From NCBI GenBank assembly GCA_030268105.1, contig BSDZ01000011.1:248001-312000 (forward strand): DNA of 64,000 nucleotides, read 5' to 3'. Positions 45,374 through 56,753 of the stretch are shown here, piece by piece. The notes under the pieces are model-generated. The model was not told the origin of the DNA, made no database searches, and saw nothing but the letters and a program-made list of their open reading frames with translations. Origin of the DNA: Volvox africanus. Its lineage: Eukaryota > Chlorophyta > Chlorophyceae > Chlamydomonadales > Volvocaceae. The translations under genes and the position numbers were made by a program. Within the stretch, counting starts at the first letter, position 1, and every line of letters begins with the position of its first letter.

Positions 45374-47438
45374 ATGTCCGTGGAACACGACGATACGCCG
45401 CACACTAGCCTAGCTAGCCAACCCGATTTCGTTGTAGCTGCTAGAGCGCCGGATAGAGGTCTTGAGACTGTTGGCGCGCGAGCCACTCAAGAGCCCCTTT
45501 TCCTTCAGACCCCTGCTCACTTAATTGTGCCGCATTCAGCAGTGAACACGAATATGGACAACACTGCTGGACCAAGGGTTCTGCCATTACCTCAAGCTCG
45601 AGGGCATGATGACATCCCTGAGGTGATGAGATTGTCGATTCCCGTTCCTAGGCTCAATATTTCGCTGACCGACAAGACACCAGGGCATAGCATAGCCGAT
45701 GCAACTCGTGCGTACGTGCGTGACGCTAAAAAGTACCTCCAAGCTGTTCATGGTGGCGATAATGACGGTATCAGGTGTCTCTTCGTTGGAAACACCCTCG
45801 AGGGCGCAGCGAAGGACTGGTATCGCAATTGGACCAACGCCCGGGGCAGCTATACTTTTGACGAGTTAGTCGCCGCTTTGCTCGCACGATTCGCTACTGA
45901 GGTTCAAGCACGCGATGTGGAAGCTCGCAACGTTTTGGCAGCCGGTAGCTACCACATGCGTCGGGATAAAAATGTACCTGCGTACCAGTCACGCTTCGAA
46001 GCACTTGTGACTCCCATTGCTGACCTCACCGAATCTGAGCGTGTTGTTGTACCTCTCGTTCGCGTTTGCTCATAAGTATCTGCACGTCTGGAGACTTTCG
46101 ACACCGATGCGCGAGCACTTGCAAGTACAGCAAGGCAAGCGAGAGCAAACAGAGACAGCGGAAGACTTCAAGACGAAGAGAGATATAACTTACGGTCTTA
46201 CAGATCGGAATGATGCAATGGACGAAATCGCCGTCAGCGCCGGAAGCAAGCAATCATCACGCGGCGGTGATTAGCGAAGTTCAGGCTTAGCTCGGGCTAA
46301 GTAGAATATCGTATAGCAATAGTAATGTAGAACACACAAGTGTTCTCCGGTATCGAATGTCTTATCTAGCTTAGCCGTCCTCGCATCTGTTATACTCGCA
46401 GCATCGCAGTGCCGTACGATTCACATTAGGAGGCCGATCCTAGATGTGACAACCCTACTGCGCTTAGGCGATGTCTACGCATAACAACGTATAAGCCTTT
46501 CCGGCATTCGCATGATGCAAGGGTCCGGATAACGATATCCGGTTGCAGGGCATGCATCGCGACAAGTGCGGCGCTCTCAACGTGTGCTTTAATGAAGTAA
46601 TATTATATCGGATAATATTACTTATCGTTTCGTAGCACGAGCATAATGCGCACTTCAATGCCTCGAGCTTTCATGCATGCTAGGCGGATTTGCCATGGTG
46701 CGATGTCGCGATGGATAATGACAACATGCCAAATGCATATATAAATGTACACGAATACATTTATATCATGCAGATTCTTTTATATGCAATGTGTTCATCA
46801 CAATAGCACTTCGCCTTGTAGGATCGCGTCGACCTACGCGTCGGCGGGAAATGAACCGTAGCACAACACGTGTCTTTTGGTTTAGGCGAGGCCTAACGAA
46901 ACTTTTGGCTAAATGGTGCGCCACTGACTTGGTTGGAGCGCAGATCAAGTCGTATGACGCGTTGGTCGCTTTTGCTAAGGGCGCGGAGATACGACTTCTT
47001 GCCGGCGAGGAAGAAGTCAAGTCTGCCCCTCGTGCAAATGCCGTGCAAGTGCAGGATCCGCTTGGGGAAGCTGTAGCTCTCGACCAGGACCTCGGCGCGA
47101 CCCGCCCCACGCCTGCTGCCGCGACGCGACGCAGCAACGGGCAACGCAAGGCGCGCGGGGGCGCTAGCTCGGGTGTCCGTGGTACAGGAGGAGCAGGTCC
47201 GAGCTCGGACCCAGCTAGGAACAGGAAGCGTGGTGGTGCGCCGTCGTCGGCAGCCGCACAGCGTTCCGACCCCAACGCGAAGCGTACTCGTACGGATGAC
47301 ACATTTATGCCAAAATGGAATTGCAATCGTTCCGAATTCGAGCGTCGAAAATTGGCCAACGTTTGTCTACGGTGTGCGGAGAGCCATTCTACGAAGGATT
47401 GCCCTCTAATGCCGCCGTTTGTACCTCAGCCAAAATAG
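45374..47438 (+). pseudogene. Element 2 gag, interrupted by a solo LTR
   Basis: The ATG at 45374 begins MSVEHDDTPHTS. The core resembles a retrotransposon gag (DAKKYLQAVHGGDNDGIR-like, EGAAKDWYRNWTNARGSYT). At 46044 the frame enters the solo LTR and continues after it at 46874 as FWFRRGLTKLLAKWC. Lys/Arg-rich linkers and the zinc knuckle CLRCAESHSTKDC follow, and gag ends at TAG 47436-47438. The same TAG exists in Element 1. Confidence 0.9.
46045..46868 (-). mobile_element. Solo LTR inserted in Element 2 gag
   Basis: 824 bp in inverse orientation (TGTTGTACC ... GCACAACA). The perfect target duplication CGTGT is at 46040-46044 and 46869-46873. It must be younger than Element 2, which is younger than Element 1. 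Confidence 0.95.
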
Positions 47439-48596
47439 GGGCTTGCCCGGGTTCCTGTGGAGGGGGCACCACCCGGGATTTCTGAACTAACGCGTGGTCG
47501 GTGGTCATCCTTACGGCCAGCCGTTAAGGCATTGTTGCCTTGTGTACTTGGACACATCGAGCGAGTCATTGCGCGACGCATCACGCTTGACGGACGCACG
47601 GGACTTCTCTGCTTCGACCCGTTGTGTAATTTGTTTACACCTCGCCGTCCCCTGTCGTCTATCGATCTGTCTAACCACGTGGTTTTGTTCATCCCCTCGT
47701 CTCTGCGTGAGATGTCAGAACAGTTGGCCATATACAGGAGATGTAGGCGTCAATATCCAGGCACTGCCGCATGTGTATTACTCCCTGCTTTCTGTCGGCG
47801 CAAGGCAGAGGCATCGTTAAGGGGTATGCGGCATGTCCACCGGTTCGAGCCGGGCACCGTTTTGTTTAATGGTGTGGATTGGGAGGGTACGCTGGCTCCG
47901 TGGCCATGCCTATCCTACTCGGTTGACGTTTGGTACGAAGCTCCTGATGGGGGTGCCGTTGGTTACGGACCCGCCTTAAGTGCACTGACGTTGTCTGCTG
48001 GGCAGTCGCTCGTAGATAACCGTGTCCCTGTGGTTCAGATCGGTTTGAATGGCCGTACTCTGAAGGCACTTGTTGACACCGGTGCCAGCGACGACTTCAT
48101 CTCTGTCGCAGAGGTGAACGCGCTGGGGTTGTCCCCAGAGTCGTCTGATTGTCCACAGGTTACCCTTGCTGACGGGGGTAAGCATCCCATCGTGGGCAGG
48201 ATTACCCTTAGCCTATCGATAGGCCCTTTGCGTGTTGTGACCCGGCCGTACGTGCTGCAGGGCTTAGCAGAGACTGCACCGTACATAATGGGGTCGTCGA
48301 CATTACGACAGTACCGCGCGCGCATCGACATGGAGACCGCAACCCTGCATATGTGCAAGGGTACTCTGTCGATTAAGGTACCTTTCCTGTCGTTCGAACA
48401 TGTCACACCAAAGGAGGGCGAAACTGAGGCGGTGCCTATGGTTAATTTCACTGTGACCGCAATGGCCGCGCGAATCGAACCAGAGCTAGTCGGGCGTAAG
48501 GAGGCCGTTCGTTTGTTACGGAAGGGTGCCCACGGACTGCTTTTAAGGCCGCGGGTGAGCTGTTGTCACCACCGCGCAGATTTCTGCGGATCGTGA
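47439..48596 (+). pseudogene. Element 2 pol N-part with aspartic protease
   Basis: Directly in frame with gag after the TAG. A protein of unknown type (LLPCVLGHIERVIARRITLD) is followed by the protease with VDTGASDDFISVAEVN and PYVLQGLAETAPYIMGSS. A 2-bp deletion relative to Element 1, near 48567 (CTGTTGTCACC against CTGTTGTGTCACC), shifts the frame and causes the stop at 48596. Confidence 0.88.
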
Positions 48597-48600
48597 GGTT

Positions 48601-51498
48601 GAGGCTCTACTGTCGCAGTATGAGGACGTCTTTAAAGATATCCCTGGCCTACCACCTATGCGTCCTGTTGATCACACAATCCCTCTCATGCCTGGAGTGC
48701 AGCCTACAGCCCGGCCAATGTACAGGTTGAGTCCATTGGAGCTGGATGAGGTAAAGCGCCAGGTGACGGATTTGCTCGCGAAGGGTATGATACGCCCCAG
48801 CACATCCCCGTTTTCTGCACCGATTTTGTTTGTCGGTAAGAAGGATGGGACCTTGCGCATGTGCATTGATTACTGGGGGTTAAATGCGATTACGGTGAAA
48901 AATCGCTACCCTTTGCCACGCGTTGACGACCTGTTGGATAAGCTGAAGGGCTCGGCTTATTTTTCCTCAATTGACTTACAACAGGGCTACAATCAGATTC
49001 GCATCGCTGCCTCTGATATCCCGAAAACCGCTTTTCGGACGCCCTTCGGTCACTTTGAGTATACGGTCCTATCATTTGGTTTGACTAATGCCCCTGCGAC
49101 GTTTCAGGCGGTTATGGACCGAATGTTTAGGCCGTTTATCGACAGGTTCGTTGTTTGCTACCTGGATGACATCTTGGTATATTCTAAGACGCGCGAGGAG
49201 CACTTGGAGCATCTTCGGCTCGTGCTCGACGTTATGAGGCGGGAGCAATTGTTTGCTAAACGCGCCAAATGCTTTTGGGCGCAGCCTCAGGTGGAATATT
49301 TGGGCCACATTGTGTCGGCCACCGGTGTGAAGATGGACCCGCGGAAGGTCGCCGTGGTTCGCGATTGGCCCGCGCCTCAGAACCTCACGGAGCTGCGTAA
49401 GTTCCTTGGCTTGACCAATTATTTCCGAAAGTTCATTGAAAAATATTCCATCATTGCGGCCCCGCTTACTAACTTAACTCGCAAAGGCGTTTTCGTTTCG
49501 CTCGAGTCGTGGACGTCGCAATGCCAGCGGGCATTCGAAGAGCTCAAACGAATCATTGCCGAAGATGTCACCCTTGCATTCCCTGATTACTCGTTGCCAT
49601 TTCGTGTTGAGGTAGTGTCTGATGCCTCAATATTTGGAAGCGGCGCTGTATTGTTACAGGAAGGGCGACCGATCGCCTTCACGAGTAAGAAGTTTTCTGG
49701 TGCGGAGATTCGCTACACCACCGGGGAACAGGAGCTTCTGGCCGTGCTGCATGCTTTAAAGGAATGGCGCTGTTACCTCGAGGGACGCCCGTTTACTTTA
49801 AAGACTGACCATAAGCCCCTAACGTTTTTGCAAAGCGTTCCGACGTTGAACCGCCGTCAAGCTAGGTGGATGGAATATCTAGCTAGGTTCAACTGCACCT
49901 GGGAGTATATATCTGGCAAATTGAATATTGCCGATGCTCTCAGTCGACATCCGTCGCTACACGCTGCAATTTTGGCAGCGCCCGTCGTGCGGCCGCGTAG
50001 CGAGGAGGTACCGATCGCGACGGACCTCGCGGAGCGGTTGAAGGATGCCTACAACGCAGACGCCTGGTTCGCGGACCCGGCTAATGTAGAAAACCTTCGC
50101 AAGCAGAATGGCCTTTGGCTACGGACGGAGGGTGCAGCTACGCAAATCGTCGTTCCGAACGACGACGCGCTACGCTACGACATCCTTGCGCGGTTCCACG
50201 AGGACCAGTTAGCAGGACACCCTGGTAGCAAGCGATTGATCGACTTGGTGCAACGTTCCATTTGGTGGCCTCGTTTGGCTAAGGATGCGGCGAACTTCGT
50301 CCAGACATGCAGTCTGTGCCAGCGCAATAAGGCTTTGTCCGGTAAGGGCCATGGGTTGTTGCAACCGTTGCCTGTCCCGGATGCGCCTTGGGAAAGTGTT
50401 TCCATGGACTTCGTAGTCGCGCTGCCCAAAACTGAGGGGGGATACGATGCGGTGTTCGTAATGGTCGACCGTCTGACTAAGATGGTTCACCTAGCACCAT
50501 GCACATCATCCTGCACGGCTGAGCAAACCGCACGTTTGTTTTTCGACAATGTGGTTCGGTTACACGGGGTTCCCAAAAATGTGATCTCGGACCGCGGAGG
50601 ACAGTTCACGTCTAAGTTTTGGGAAGCGCTCTGCAAGCTAGTTGGCATGCGTGTCAACCTGAGCACAGCGTACCACCCGCAGACTGATGGTCAAACCGAA
50701 CGCACAAACCGCACGTTGGGTGATATGTTGCGCAATTATGCTGGTCGCACACCACTCGTTTGGGATACGTATTTGACTGCGGCAGAATTCGCGCTTAACA
50801 ACGCTGTTAACCGCTCTACAGGCAAAAGTCCGTTCTTTCTTAACTACGGATTTCATCCCGCGCTACCCGTGTGGCGTGAGTTGGAAGTGAACGTGCCTGC
50901 TGCTAAACTTTTTGCCAAGTCTTTTATGTCCCGAATCACAGACGCGAAGTCATGTTTGGACGCGGCGCAGCAACGAACGACGGAATACTACAACAAATCC
51001 AAGCAGGATGTGACGTTTTCGGAGGGGCAACTCGTGTTGCTAAGCACCAAGAACTTGCGTTCCTTGGCCGACGGATCCCGAAAACTCTTACCTCGCTGGA
51101 TTGGTCCGTACCCTGTCGTGCGCATGGTTGGGAATGTGGCTGTGCAGCTTGCATTGCCCGCTGATATGACCATTCACCCCATGTTTCACGTATCGCTTGT
51201 TCGTCCGTATCGTGGTACGGAACCCGTCCCTGAGCCTGCTAACACCCCCGCAGCGATCGAACCAGTTCCCGAGACCTGGATCGTTGGTAAACAGAAGTTT
51301 TACGATGTGGAGCGGGTGTTAGATTATCGCGCGCGTCGTGTGGGCCGACACCGACGTAAGCGAACAGTACACGAGTACTTGGTTAAGTGGACAGGGTATA
51401 CCGACGAGCACAACTCATGGGAACCGGCACGCAACTTCTCACAGGACATGAAACCCCTGCTCGAAGAAGCCCGCAAACGTGCCACGCAAGCCCAATGA
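48601..51498 (+). CDS. Element 2 RT-RNase H-integrase-chromodomain polyprotein
   Basis: A long intact frame (946 codons from 48658; in frame from about 48601). [22 protein letters not shown] (the usual IDYRGLN has Trp here), [12 protein letters not shown], catalytic [10 protein letters not shown]. RNase [21 protein letters not shown] and [11 protein letters not shown]. Integrase: [23 protein letters not shown], then Asp-Asp-Glu in [26 protein letters not shown] and [15 protein letters not shown]. Chromodomain near the C-terminus: [30 protein letters not shown]. It would need gag readthrough and repair of the 48567 frameshift to be expressed as one polyprotein. This places the family among chromoviruses. 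Confidence 0.93.
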   Translation, partial: EALLSQYEDVFKDIPGLPPMRPVDHTIPLMPGVQPTARPMYRLSPLELDEVKRQVTDLLAKGMIRPSTSPFSAPILFVGKKDGTLRMCIDYWGLNAITVKNRYPLPRVDDLLDKLKGSAYFSSIDLQQGYNQIRIAASDIPKTAFRTPFGHFEYTVLSFGLTNAPATFQAVMDRMFRPFIDRFVVCYLDDILVYSKTREEHLEHLRLVLDVMRREQLFAKRAKCFWAQPQVEYLGHIVSATGVKMDPRKVAVVRDWPAPQNLTELRKFLGLTNYFRKFIEKYSIIAAPLTNLTRKGVFVSLESWTSQCQRAFEELKRIIAEDVTLAFPDYSLPFRVEVVSDASIFGSGAVLLQEGRPIAFTSKKFSGAEIRYTTGEQELLAVLHALKEWRCYLEGRPFTLKTDHKPLTFLQSVPTLNRRQARWMEYLARFNCTWEYISGKLNIADALSRHPSLHAAILAAPVVRPRSEEVPIATDLAERLKDAYNADAWFADPANVENLRKQNGLWLRTEGAATQIVVPNDDALRYDILARFHEDQLAGHPGSKRLIDLVQRSIWWPRLAKDAANFVQTCSLCQRNKALSGKGHGLLQPLPVPDAPWESVSMDFVVALPKTEGGYDAVFVMVDRLTKMVHLAPCTSSCTAEQTARLFFDNVVRLHGVPKNVISDRGGQFTSKFWEALCKLVGMRVNLSTAYHPQTDGQTERTNRTLGDMLRNYAGRTPLVWDTYLTAAEFALNNAVNRSTGKSPFFLNYGFHPALPVWRELEVNVPAAKLFAKSFMSRITDAKSCLDAAQQRTTEYYNKSKQDVTFSEGQLVLLSTKNLRSLADGSRKLLPRWIGPYPVVRMVGNVAVQLALPADMTIHPMFHVSLVRPYRGTEPVPEPANTPAAIEPVPETWIVGKQKFYDVERVLDYRARRVGRHRRKRTVHEYLVKWTGYTDEHNSWEPARNFSQDMKPLLEEARKRATQAQ

Positions 51499-51557
51499 CC
51501 CCTGCAGTCGATGCTGTATGATGCAGCGAGGACGCTGCATACGGGAGGGGGGATAAT

Positions 51558-52381
51558 TGTTGTGCTACGGTTCATTTCCCGCCGACGCGTAGGTCGACGC
51601 GATCCTACGAGGCGAAGTGCTTTTGTGATGAACGCATTACATATGAATGAATCTGCATGATATAAATGTATTCGCATACATTTATATATGCATCTGGCAT
51701 GTTGTCATTATCCATCGCGACATCGCATCATGGCAAATCCGCCTAGCATGCATGAATAACCGAAGCATTGAAGTGCGCATTATGCTCGTGCTACAAAACG
51801 ATAAGTAATATTATCTGATATAATATTACTTCATTTAAGCACACGTTGAGAGCGCCGCACTCGTCGCGATACATACCCTGCAACCGGATATCGTTATCCG
51901 GACCCTTGCATCATGCGAATGCCGGAAAGGCTTATACGTTGTTATGCGTAGACATCGCCTAGGCGCAGTAGGGTTGTCACATGTAGGATTGGCCTCCTAA
52001 TGTGAATCGTACGGCACTGCGATGCTGCGAGTATAACAGATGCGAGGACGGCTAAGCAAGAGAAGACATTCGATACCGGAGAACACTTGTGTGTTCTACA
52101 TTACTATTACTATACGATACTCTACTTAGCCCGAGCTAAGCCTGAACTTCGCTAATCACCGCCGCGTGATGATTGCTTGCTTCCGGCACTGACGGCGATT
52201 TCGTCCATTGCATCATTCCGATCTGTAAGACCGTAAGTTATATCTCTCTTCGTCTTGAAGTCTTCCGCTGTCTCTGTTTGCTCTCGCTTGCCTTGCTGTA
52301 CTTGCAAGTGCTCGCGCATCGGTGTCGATAGTCTCCAGACGTGCAGATACTCATGAGCAAACGCGAACGAGAGGTACAACA
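51558..52381 (+). repeat. Element 2 3' LTR
   Basis: 824 bp, same ends as the 5' LTR, followed by the CGGCA duplication. It differs from the 5' LTR at only a few sites (for example near 51691, 51873, 51969, 51985), which marks a fairly recent insertion. Confidence 0.95.
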
Positions 52382-52386
52382 CGGCA

Positions 52387-52913
52387 CCCCCGTCAGGAGC
52401 TTCGTACCAAACGTCAACCGAGTAGGATGTGCTTGGCCACGGAGCCAGCGTACCCTCCCGATCCACACCATTAAACAAAACGGTGCCTGGCTCGAACCGG
52501 TGGACATGCCGCATACCCCTTAACGATGCCTCTGCCTTGCGCCGACAGAAAGCGGGGAGTAAAACACATGCGGCGGTGCCTGGATATTGACGCCTACACC
52601 TCCTGTATATGGCCAACTGTTCCGACATCTCACGCAGAGACGAGGGGATGAACAAAACCACGTGGTTAGACAGATCGATAGACGACAGGGGACGGCGAGG
52701 TGTAAACAAATTACACAACGGATCGAAGCAGAGAAGTCCCGTGCGTCCGTCAAGCGTGATGCGTCGCGCAATGACTCGCTCGATGTGTCCAAGTACACAA
52801 GGCAACAATGCCTTAACGGCTGGCCGTAAGGATGACCACCGACCACGCGTTAGTTCAGAAATCCCAGGTGGTGCCCCCTCCGCAGGAACCCGGGCAAGCC
52901 CCTATTTCGGCTG
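52387..52913 (-). pseudogene. Element 1 region between gag and protease
   Basis: The frame after the gag TAG contains LLPCVLGHIERVIARRITLD, DLSNHVVLFIPSSLREMSEQ and FEPGTVLFNGVDREGT, and is cut at YEAPDGGAV by the insertion of Element 2. The rest of the protein resumes at 44083. Confidence 0.88.
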
Positions 52914-54137
52914 AGGTACAAACGGCGGCATTAGCGGGCAATCCTTCGTGGAATGGCTCTCCGCACACCGTAGACAAACGTTGGCCAATTTCCGACGCTC
53001 GAATTCGGAACGATTGCAATTCCATTTTGGCATATACGTGTCGTCCGTGCGAGTCCGCTTCGCATTGGGGTCGGAACGCTGTGCGGCTGCCGTCGACGGC
53101 GCACCACCACGCTTCCTGTTTTTAGCCGGGTCCGAGCTCGGACCTGCTCCTCCTGACCCACGGACACCCGAGCTAGCGCCCCCGCGCGCCTGGCGTTGCC
53201 GGTTGCTGCGTCACGTCGCGGCAGTAGGCGTGGGGCGGGTCGCTCCGAAGTCCTGGTCAAGAGCTACGGCTTCCCCAAGCGGATCCTGCACTTGCACGGC
53301 ATTTGCACGAGGGGCAGACTTGACTTCTTCCTCACCGGCAAGGAGTCGTATCTCCGTGCCCTTAGCAAAAGCGACCAAAGCATCATACGACTTGATCTGT
53401 GCTCCAACCAAGTCAGTAGCGCACCATTTAGCCAAAAGTTTCGTCAGGCCTCGCCTAAACCAAAAGACACGCTCGGATTCAGTGAGGTCAGCAATGGGAG
53501 TCACAAGTGCTTCGAAGCGTGACTGGTACGCAGGTACATTTTCATCCCGACGCATGTGGTAGCTACCGGCTGCCAAAACGTTACGAGCTTCCACATCGCG
53601 TGCTTGAACCTCAGTAGCGAATCGTGCGAGCAAAGCGGCGACCAACTCGTCAAAAGTATAGTTGCCCCGGGCGTTGGTCCAATTGCGATACCAGTCCTTC
53701 GCTGAGCCCTCGAGGGTGTTACCAACGAAGAGACACCTGATACCGTCATTATCGCCACCATGAACAGCTTGGAGGTACTTTTTAGCGTCAAGCACGTACG
53801 CACGAGTTGCATCGGCTATGCTATGCCCTGGTGTCTTGTCGGTCAGCGAAATATTGAGCCTAGGAACGGGAATCGACAATCTCATCACCTCAGGGATGTC
53901 ATCATGCCCTCGAGCTTGAGGTAATGGCAGAACCCTTGGTCCAGCAGTGTTGTCCATATTCATGTTCACTGCTGAATGCGGCACAATTAAGTGAGCAGGG
54001 GTCTGAAGGAAAAGGGGCTCTTGAGTGGCTCACGCGCCAACAGTCTCAAGACCTCTATCCGGTGCTCTAGCAGCCACAACAAAATCGGGTTGGCTAGCTA
54101 GGCTTGTGTGCGGCGTATCGTCGTGTTCCGCGGACAT
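52914..54137 (-). pseudogene. Element 1 gag, two CGA-to-TGA stops
   Basis: The ATG is at 54137. The capsid-like core includes LNISLTDKTPGHSIADATRA and VPAYQSRFEALVTPIADLTE. The zinc knuckle CLRCAESHSTKDC (CX2CX3HX4C) is near the end. TGA at 54030-54032 stands where Element 2 has CGA, and TGA at 53211-53213 again replaces CGA. The frame otherwise runs to the TAG that precedes pol in both copies. Confidence 0.88.
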
Positions 54138-54603
54138 GGAGCACGAAACGATACCCTAGGTTTGCGTAATAGAAGCCGACTTCTATCGCAAAGGCAAGAG
54201 TACAAAGCGATTCGGTGAGCCTACCGACAGTACTCTTGAGAAGATTCAGTAAACTCAGCAAGTACTTGCCCAGCTGAGTCCTGATCTCCGTAGTTTGGGC
54301 GATGAGAGTCGCCAACTGGTCCGGACGAAAGCCGGTCTCAGTCGCCGCGGCAAGCAATGCCGGTGCACTGAGATTACTTGCGACTCAGAGCATACACTTG
54401 CACAACAAGTGCAGCAATCTAAGCAAAAGCAATTAAACAATTACAAACCGGAAGCGGCGGCGTCCAAAACGGCGCGGCCTAGGTCTTCGGCAAAAGTATC
54501 TAGCGGTCCTCGTGGTTCGTCGCTGGAACTCGCCATAGAAAGAGCCTACTTCCGATTAGACAAAGAGAGACAGTTAGGCAACGAACCTGTCTCGATACCA
54601 AAT

Positions 54604-55427
54604 TGTTGTACCTCTCGTTCGCGTTTGCTCATAAGTATCTGCACGTCTGGAGACTTTCGACACCGATGCGCGAGCACTTGCAAGTACAGCAAGGCAAGCG
54701 AGAGCAAACAGAGACAGCGGAAGACTTCAAGAGGAAGAGAGATATAACTTACAGTCTTACAGATCGGAACGATGCAATAGACGAAATCGCCGTCAGTGCC
54801 GGAAGCAAGCAATCATCACGCGGCGGTGATTAGCGAAGTTCAGGCTTAGCTCGGGCTAAGTAGAATAGCGTATAGCAATAGTAATATAGAACACACGAGT
54901 GTTCTCCGGTATCGAATGTCTTGTTTTGCTTAGCCGTCCTCGCATCTGTTATACTCGCAGCATCGCAATGCCGTATGATTCACATCAGGAGGCCGATCCT
55001 AGATGTGACAACCCTACTGCGTCTAGGCGATGTCTACGCATAACAACGTATAAGCCTTTCCGGCATTCGCATGATGCAAGGGTCCGGATAACGATATCCG
55101 GTTGCAGGGTATGTGTCGCGATGAGTGCGGCGCTCTCAACGTGTGCTGTAATGAAGTAATATTATATCAGATAATATTACTTATCGTTTCGTAGCACGAG
55201 CATAATGCGCACTTCAATGCTTCGGGCTATCATGCATGCTAGGCGGATTTGCCATGGTGCGATGTCGCGATGGGTAATGACAACATGTCAAATGCATATA
55301 TAAATGTACACGAATACATTTATATCATGCAGATTCATTCATATGCAATGTGTTCATCACAATAGCACTTCGCCTTGTAGGATCACATCGACCTACACAT
55401 CGGCGGGAAACTAACCGTAGCACAACA
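54604..55427 (-). repeat. Element 1 5' LTR
   Basis: 824 bp, TGTTGTACC at 54604 (plus view) to GCACAACA at 55427, minus orientation. The neighbouring base pairs on the right (CAATTAAGTTTT) already belong to the AT-rich bacterial mosaic. Confidence 0.92.
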
Positions 55428-55570
55428 CAATTAAGTTTTAGTTGCGTGGTGTCAGGCGCCAGCCAGAAATATTTATTCAAAAGAGGATGCGCTATCGCTG
55501 GCATACTTTACCATCGCAGTCGATTGATAAGGACAGGATGCAGGGAACAGCCATGGTATAACATAAGGAG
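55428..55570. other. Unassigned start of the right bacterial mosaic
   Basis: AT-rich sequence next to Element 1 with no recognised gene. It runs into the transposase fragment. Confidence 0.35.
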
Positions 55571-55882
55571 TAAACGGATACCAGAGATTTTTCTGATTTG
55601 ACGATTTATTGATTCAATCACATTAGTAGTATATATGACCTTTCTAATTTCCGCAGGAAGGGCAAAAAACGGCACAATTCCTGACCAATTTCTTTGCCAG
55701 ATATCAGAAATAACAGGATATTTATTATCCCATTTTATTCCAAATTGTTTTAGCTCAAAATGTGCCATTTCTTCGGTAGCAGACGTATAAATCTCCTTTA
55801 AATCTCTAGTGACTTCTTTTAAATCCTTATACGAAACATATTTCACAGAATTCCTAACCATATGGACTATGCAGAGCTGCAC
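55571..55882 (-). pseudogene. IS256-family transposase, C-terminal half
   Basis: Minus frame: QLCIVHMVRNSVKYVSYKDL, KEVTRDLKEIYTSATEEMAH, FFALPAEIRKVIYTTNVIES, INRQIRKI. These are the conserved mutator-type motifs around the last catalytic Glu. The N-terminal half is missing and the C-terminus is replaced by other sequence. Confidence 0.88.
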
Positions 55883-55894
55883 TATAGTATTTGG

Positions 55895-56172
55895 AAAAAT
55901 GCTGCCTATTGCCTCAGGAAAACCCTTTAATCCATCAACACAAGCAACATAAATTTGTTCAAAAAGAATTGACTCCTATAGAAGGAAAAATTAAACATGG
56001 AACTAATCTCGCAATAACTTATTTTGATCAATATAGAACAGAGCTAAATAAGGAACATTCCATTAAACTGACCCTTTGCCCTAACGGCGGCGATCAAATA
56101 TTTTTAAAAAATCAAACCATGCATGTGGCCGCCTATTTGAAAAATTTAATGTTTGATCCTACAACCTTATAG
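55895..56172 (+). pseudogene. uup: uup fragment (ABC-F ATPase)
   Basis: Reads LTPIEGKIKHGTNLAITYFD, QYRTELNKEHS, then NQTMHVAAYLKNLMFDPTTL. This is the middle of the second ATPase domain of Uup-type ABC-F proteins, between the Walker A side and the signature motif (both absent). Confidence 0.7.
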
Positions 56173-56174
56173 CT

Positions 56175-56326
56175 TTATTTTAAGACCTTTTGAGAAAATT
56201 GGGTAGAAGCCTTTTTAGTGATGGTTTTTCAAAAACACTAAAGCCTTCAACTGCTTGTAAATAATTTACAAATTTTATAGTAAACGGCATTACTAATATC
56301 TCATAAATTACTTTTATTATTGTAAG
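56175..56326 (-). pseudogene. yhhQ-like C-terminal fragment (queuosine precursor transporter)
   Basis: Minus frame KVIYEILVMPFTIKFVNYLQ, AVEGFSVFE. The end of the VUT/YhhQ family (K..YE....P.T..V...LK..E). Joined directly to the 16S rRNA segment. Confidence 0.6.
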
Positions 56327-56329
56327 TAA

Positions 56330-56568
56330 GCCGCGGTAAGACGGAGGGGGCTAGCGTTGTTCGGAATTACTGGGCGTAAAGGGTGCGTAGGCGGATTAGT
56401 ATGTTGGGAGTGAAAGCCCGGGGCTTAACCTCGGAACTGCTTTCAAAACTGCTAGTCTTGAGTGAAGTAGGGGATGATGGAATTCCTAGTGTAGAGGTGA
56501 AATTCTTAGATATTAGGAGGAACACCGGTGGTGAAGGCGGTCATCTGGACTTCAACTGACGCTGAGGC

Positions 56569-56637
<69 letters not shown>

Positions 56638-56753
56638 ATCGGGAGTTTTTCTTTCGGTTTCGTAGTTAACAGATAAGCACTCCGCCTGGGGAGTACGATC
56701 GCAAGATTAAAACTCAAAGGAATTGACGGGGGCTCGCACAAGTGGTGGAGCAT
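56330..56753 (+). rRNA. 16S rRNA fragment, Rickettsiaceae type
   Basis: 424 nt from GCCGCGGTAAGACGGAGG to GGTGGAGCAT, about E. coli positions 517-945, including V4 and V5. Conserved blocks: GGCGTAAAGGGTGCGTAGGC, GATTAGATACCCTGGTAGTC, CAAAGGAATTGACGGGGGCT. The block GTGTAGAGGTGAAATTCTTA followed by GATATTAGGAGGAACACCGG is of the type found in Rickettsiaceae. Both ends are cut in the middle of the gene and joined to other gene fragments, so it is a non-functional piece. Confidence 0.93.

Larger units (their letters stand above)
44084..52381 (+). mobile_element. Element 2: chromodomain Ty3/gypsy inserted in Element 1
   Basis: 8298 bp including an internal solo LTR. LTRs 44084-44907 and 51558-52381, with only a handful of differences by eye. 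Target duplication CGGCA at 44079-44083 and 52382-52386. PBS TGGTATCGAGACAGG at 44911. Purine tract GGGAGGGGGGATAAT at 51543-51557. Coding order gag, TAG, protease, RT, RNase H, integrase, chromodomain. Damage: a solo LTR in gag and a 2-bp deletion between protease and RT near 48567. Confidence 0.95.
39653..55427 (-). mobile_element. Element 1: outer chromodomain Ty3/gypsy element
   Basis: Minus-strand element with 5' LTR at 54604-55427 and 3' LTR at 39653-40476 (both 824 bp, TGTTG...CAACA). PBS TGGTATCGAGAC lies next to the 5' LTR (about 54600). Gag begins at 54137. The purine tract (GGGAGGGGGGATAAT) borders the 3' LTR. Element 2 is inserted between 44083 and 52382. Without the insert the element is about 7.5 kb. 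Its coding region has four CGA-to-TGA stops and at least one frameshift. The outer flanks (CTGCC left, CAATT right) do not match as a target duplication. Confidence 0.92.
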
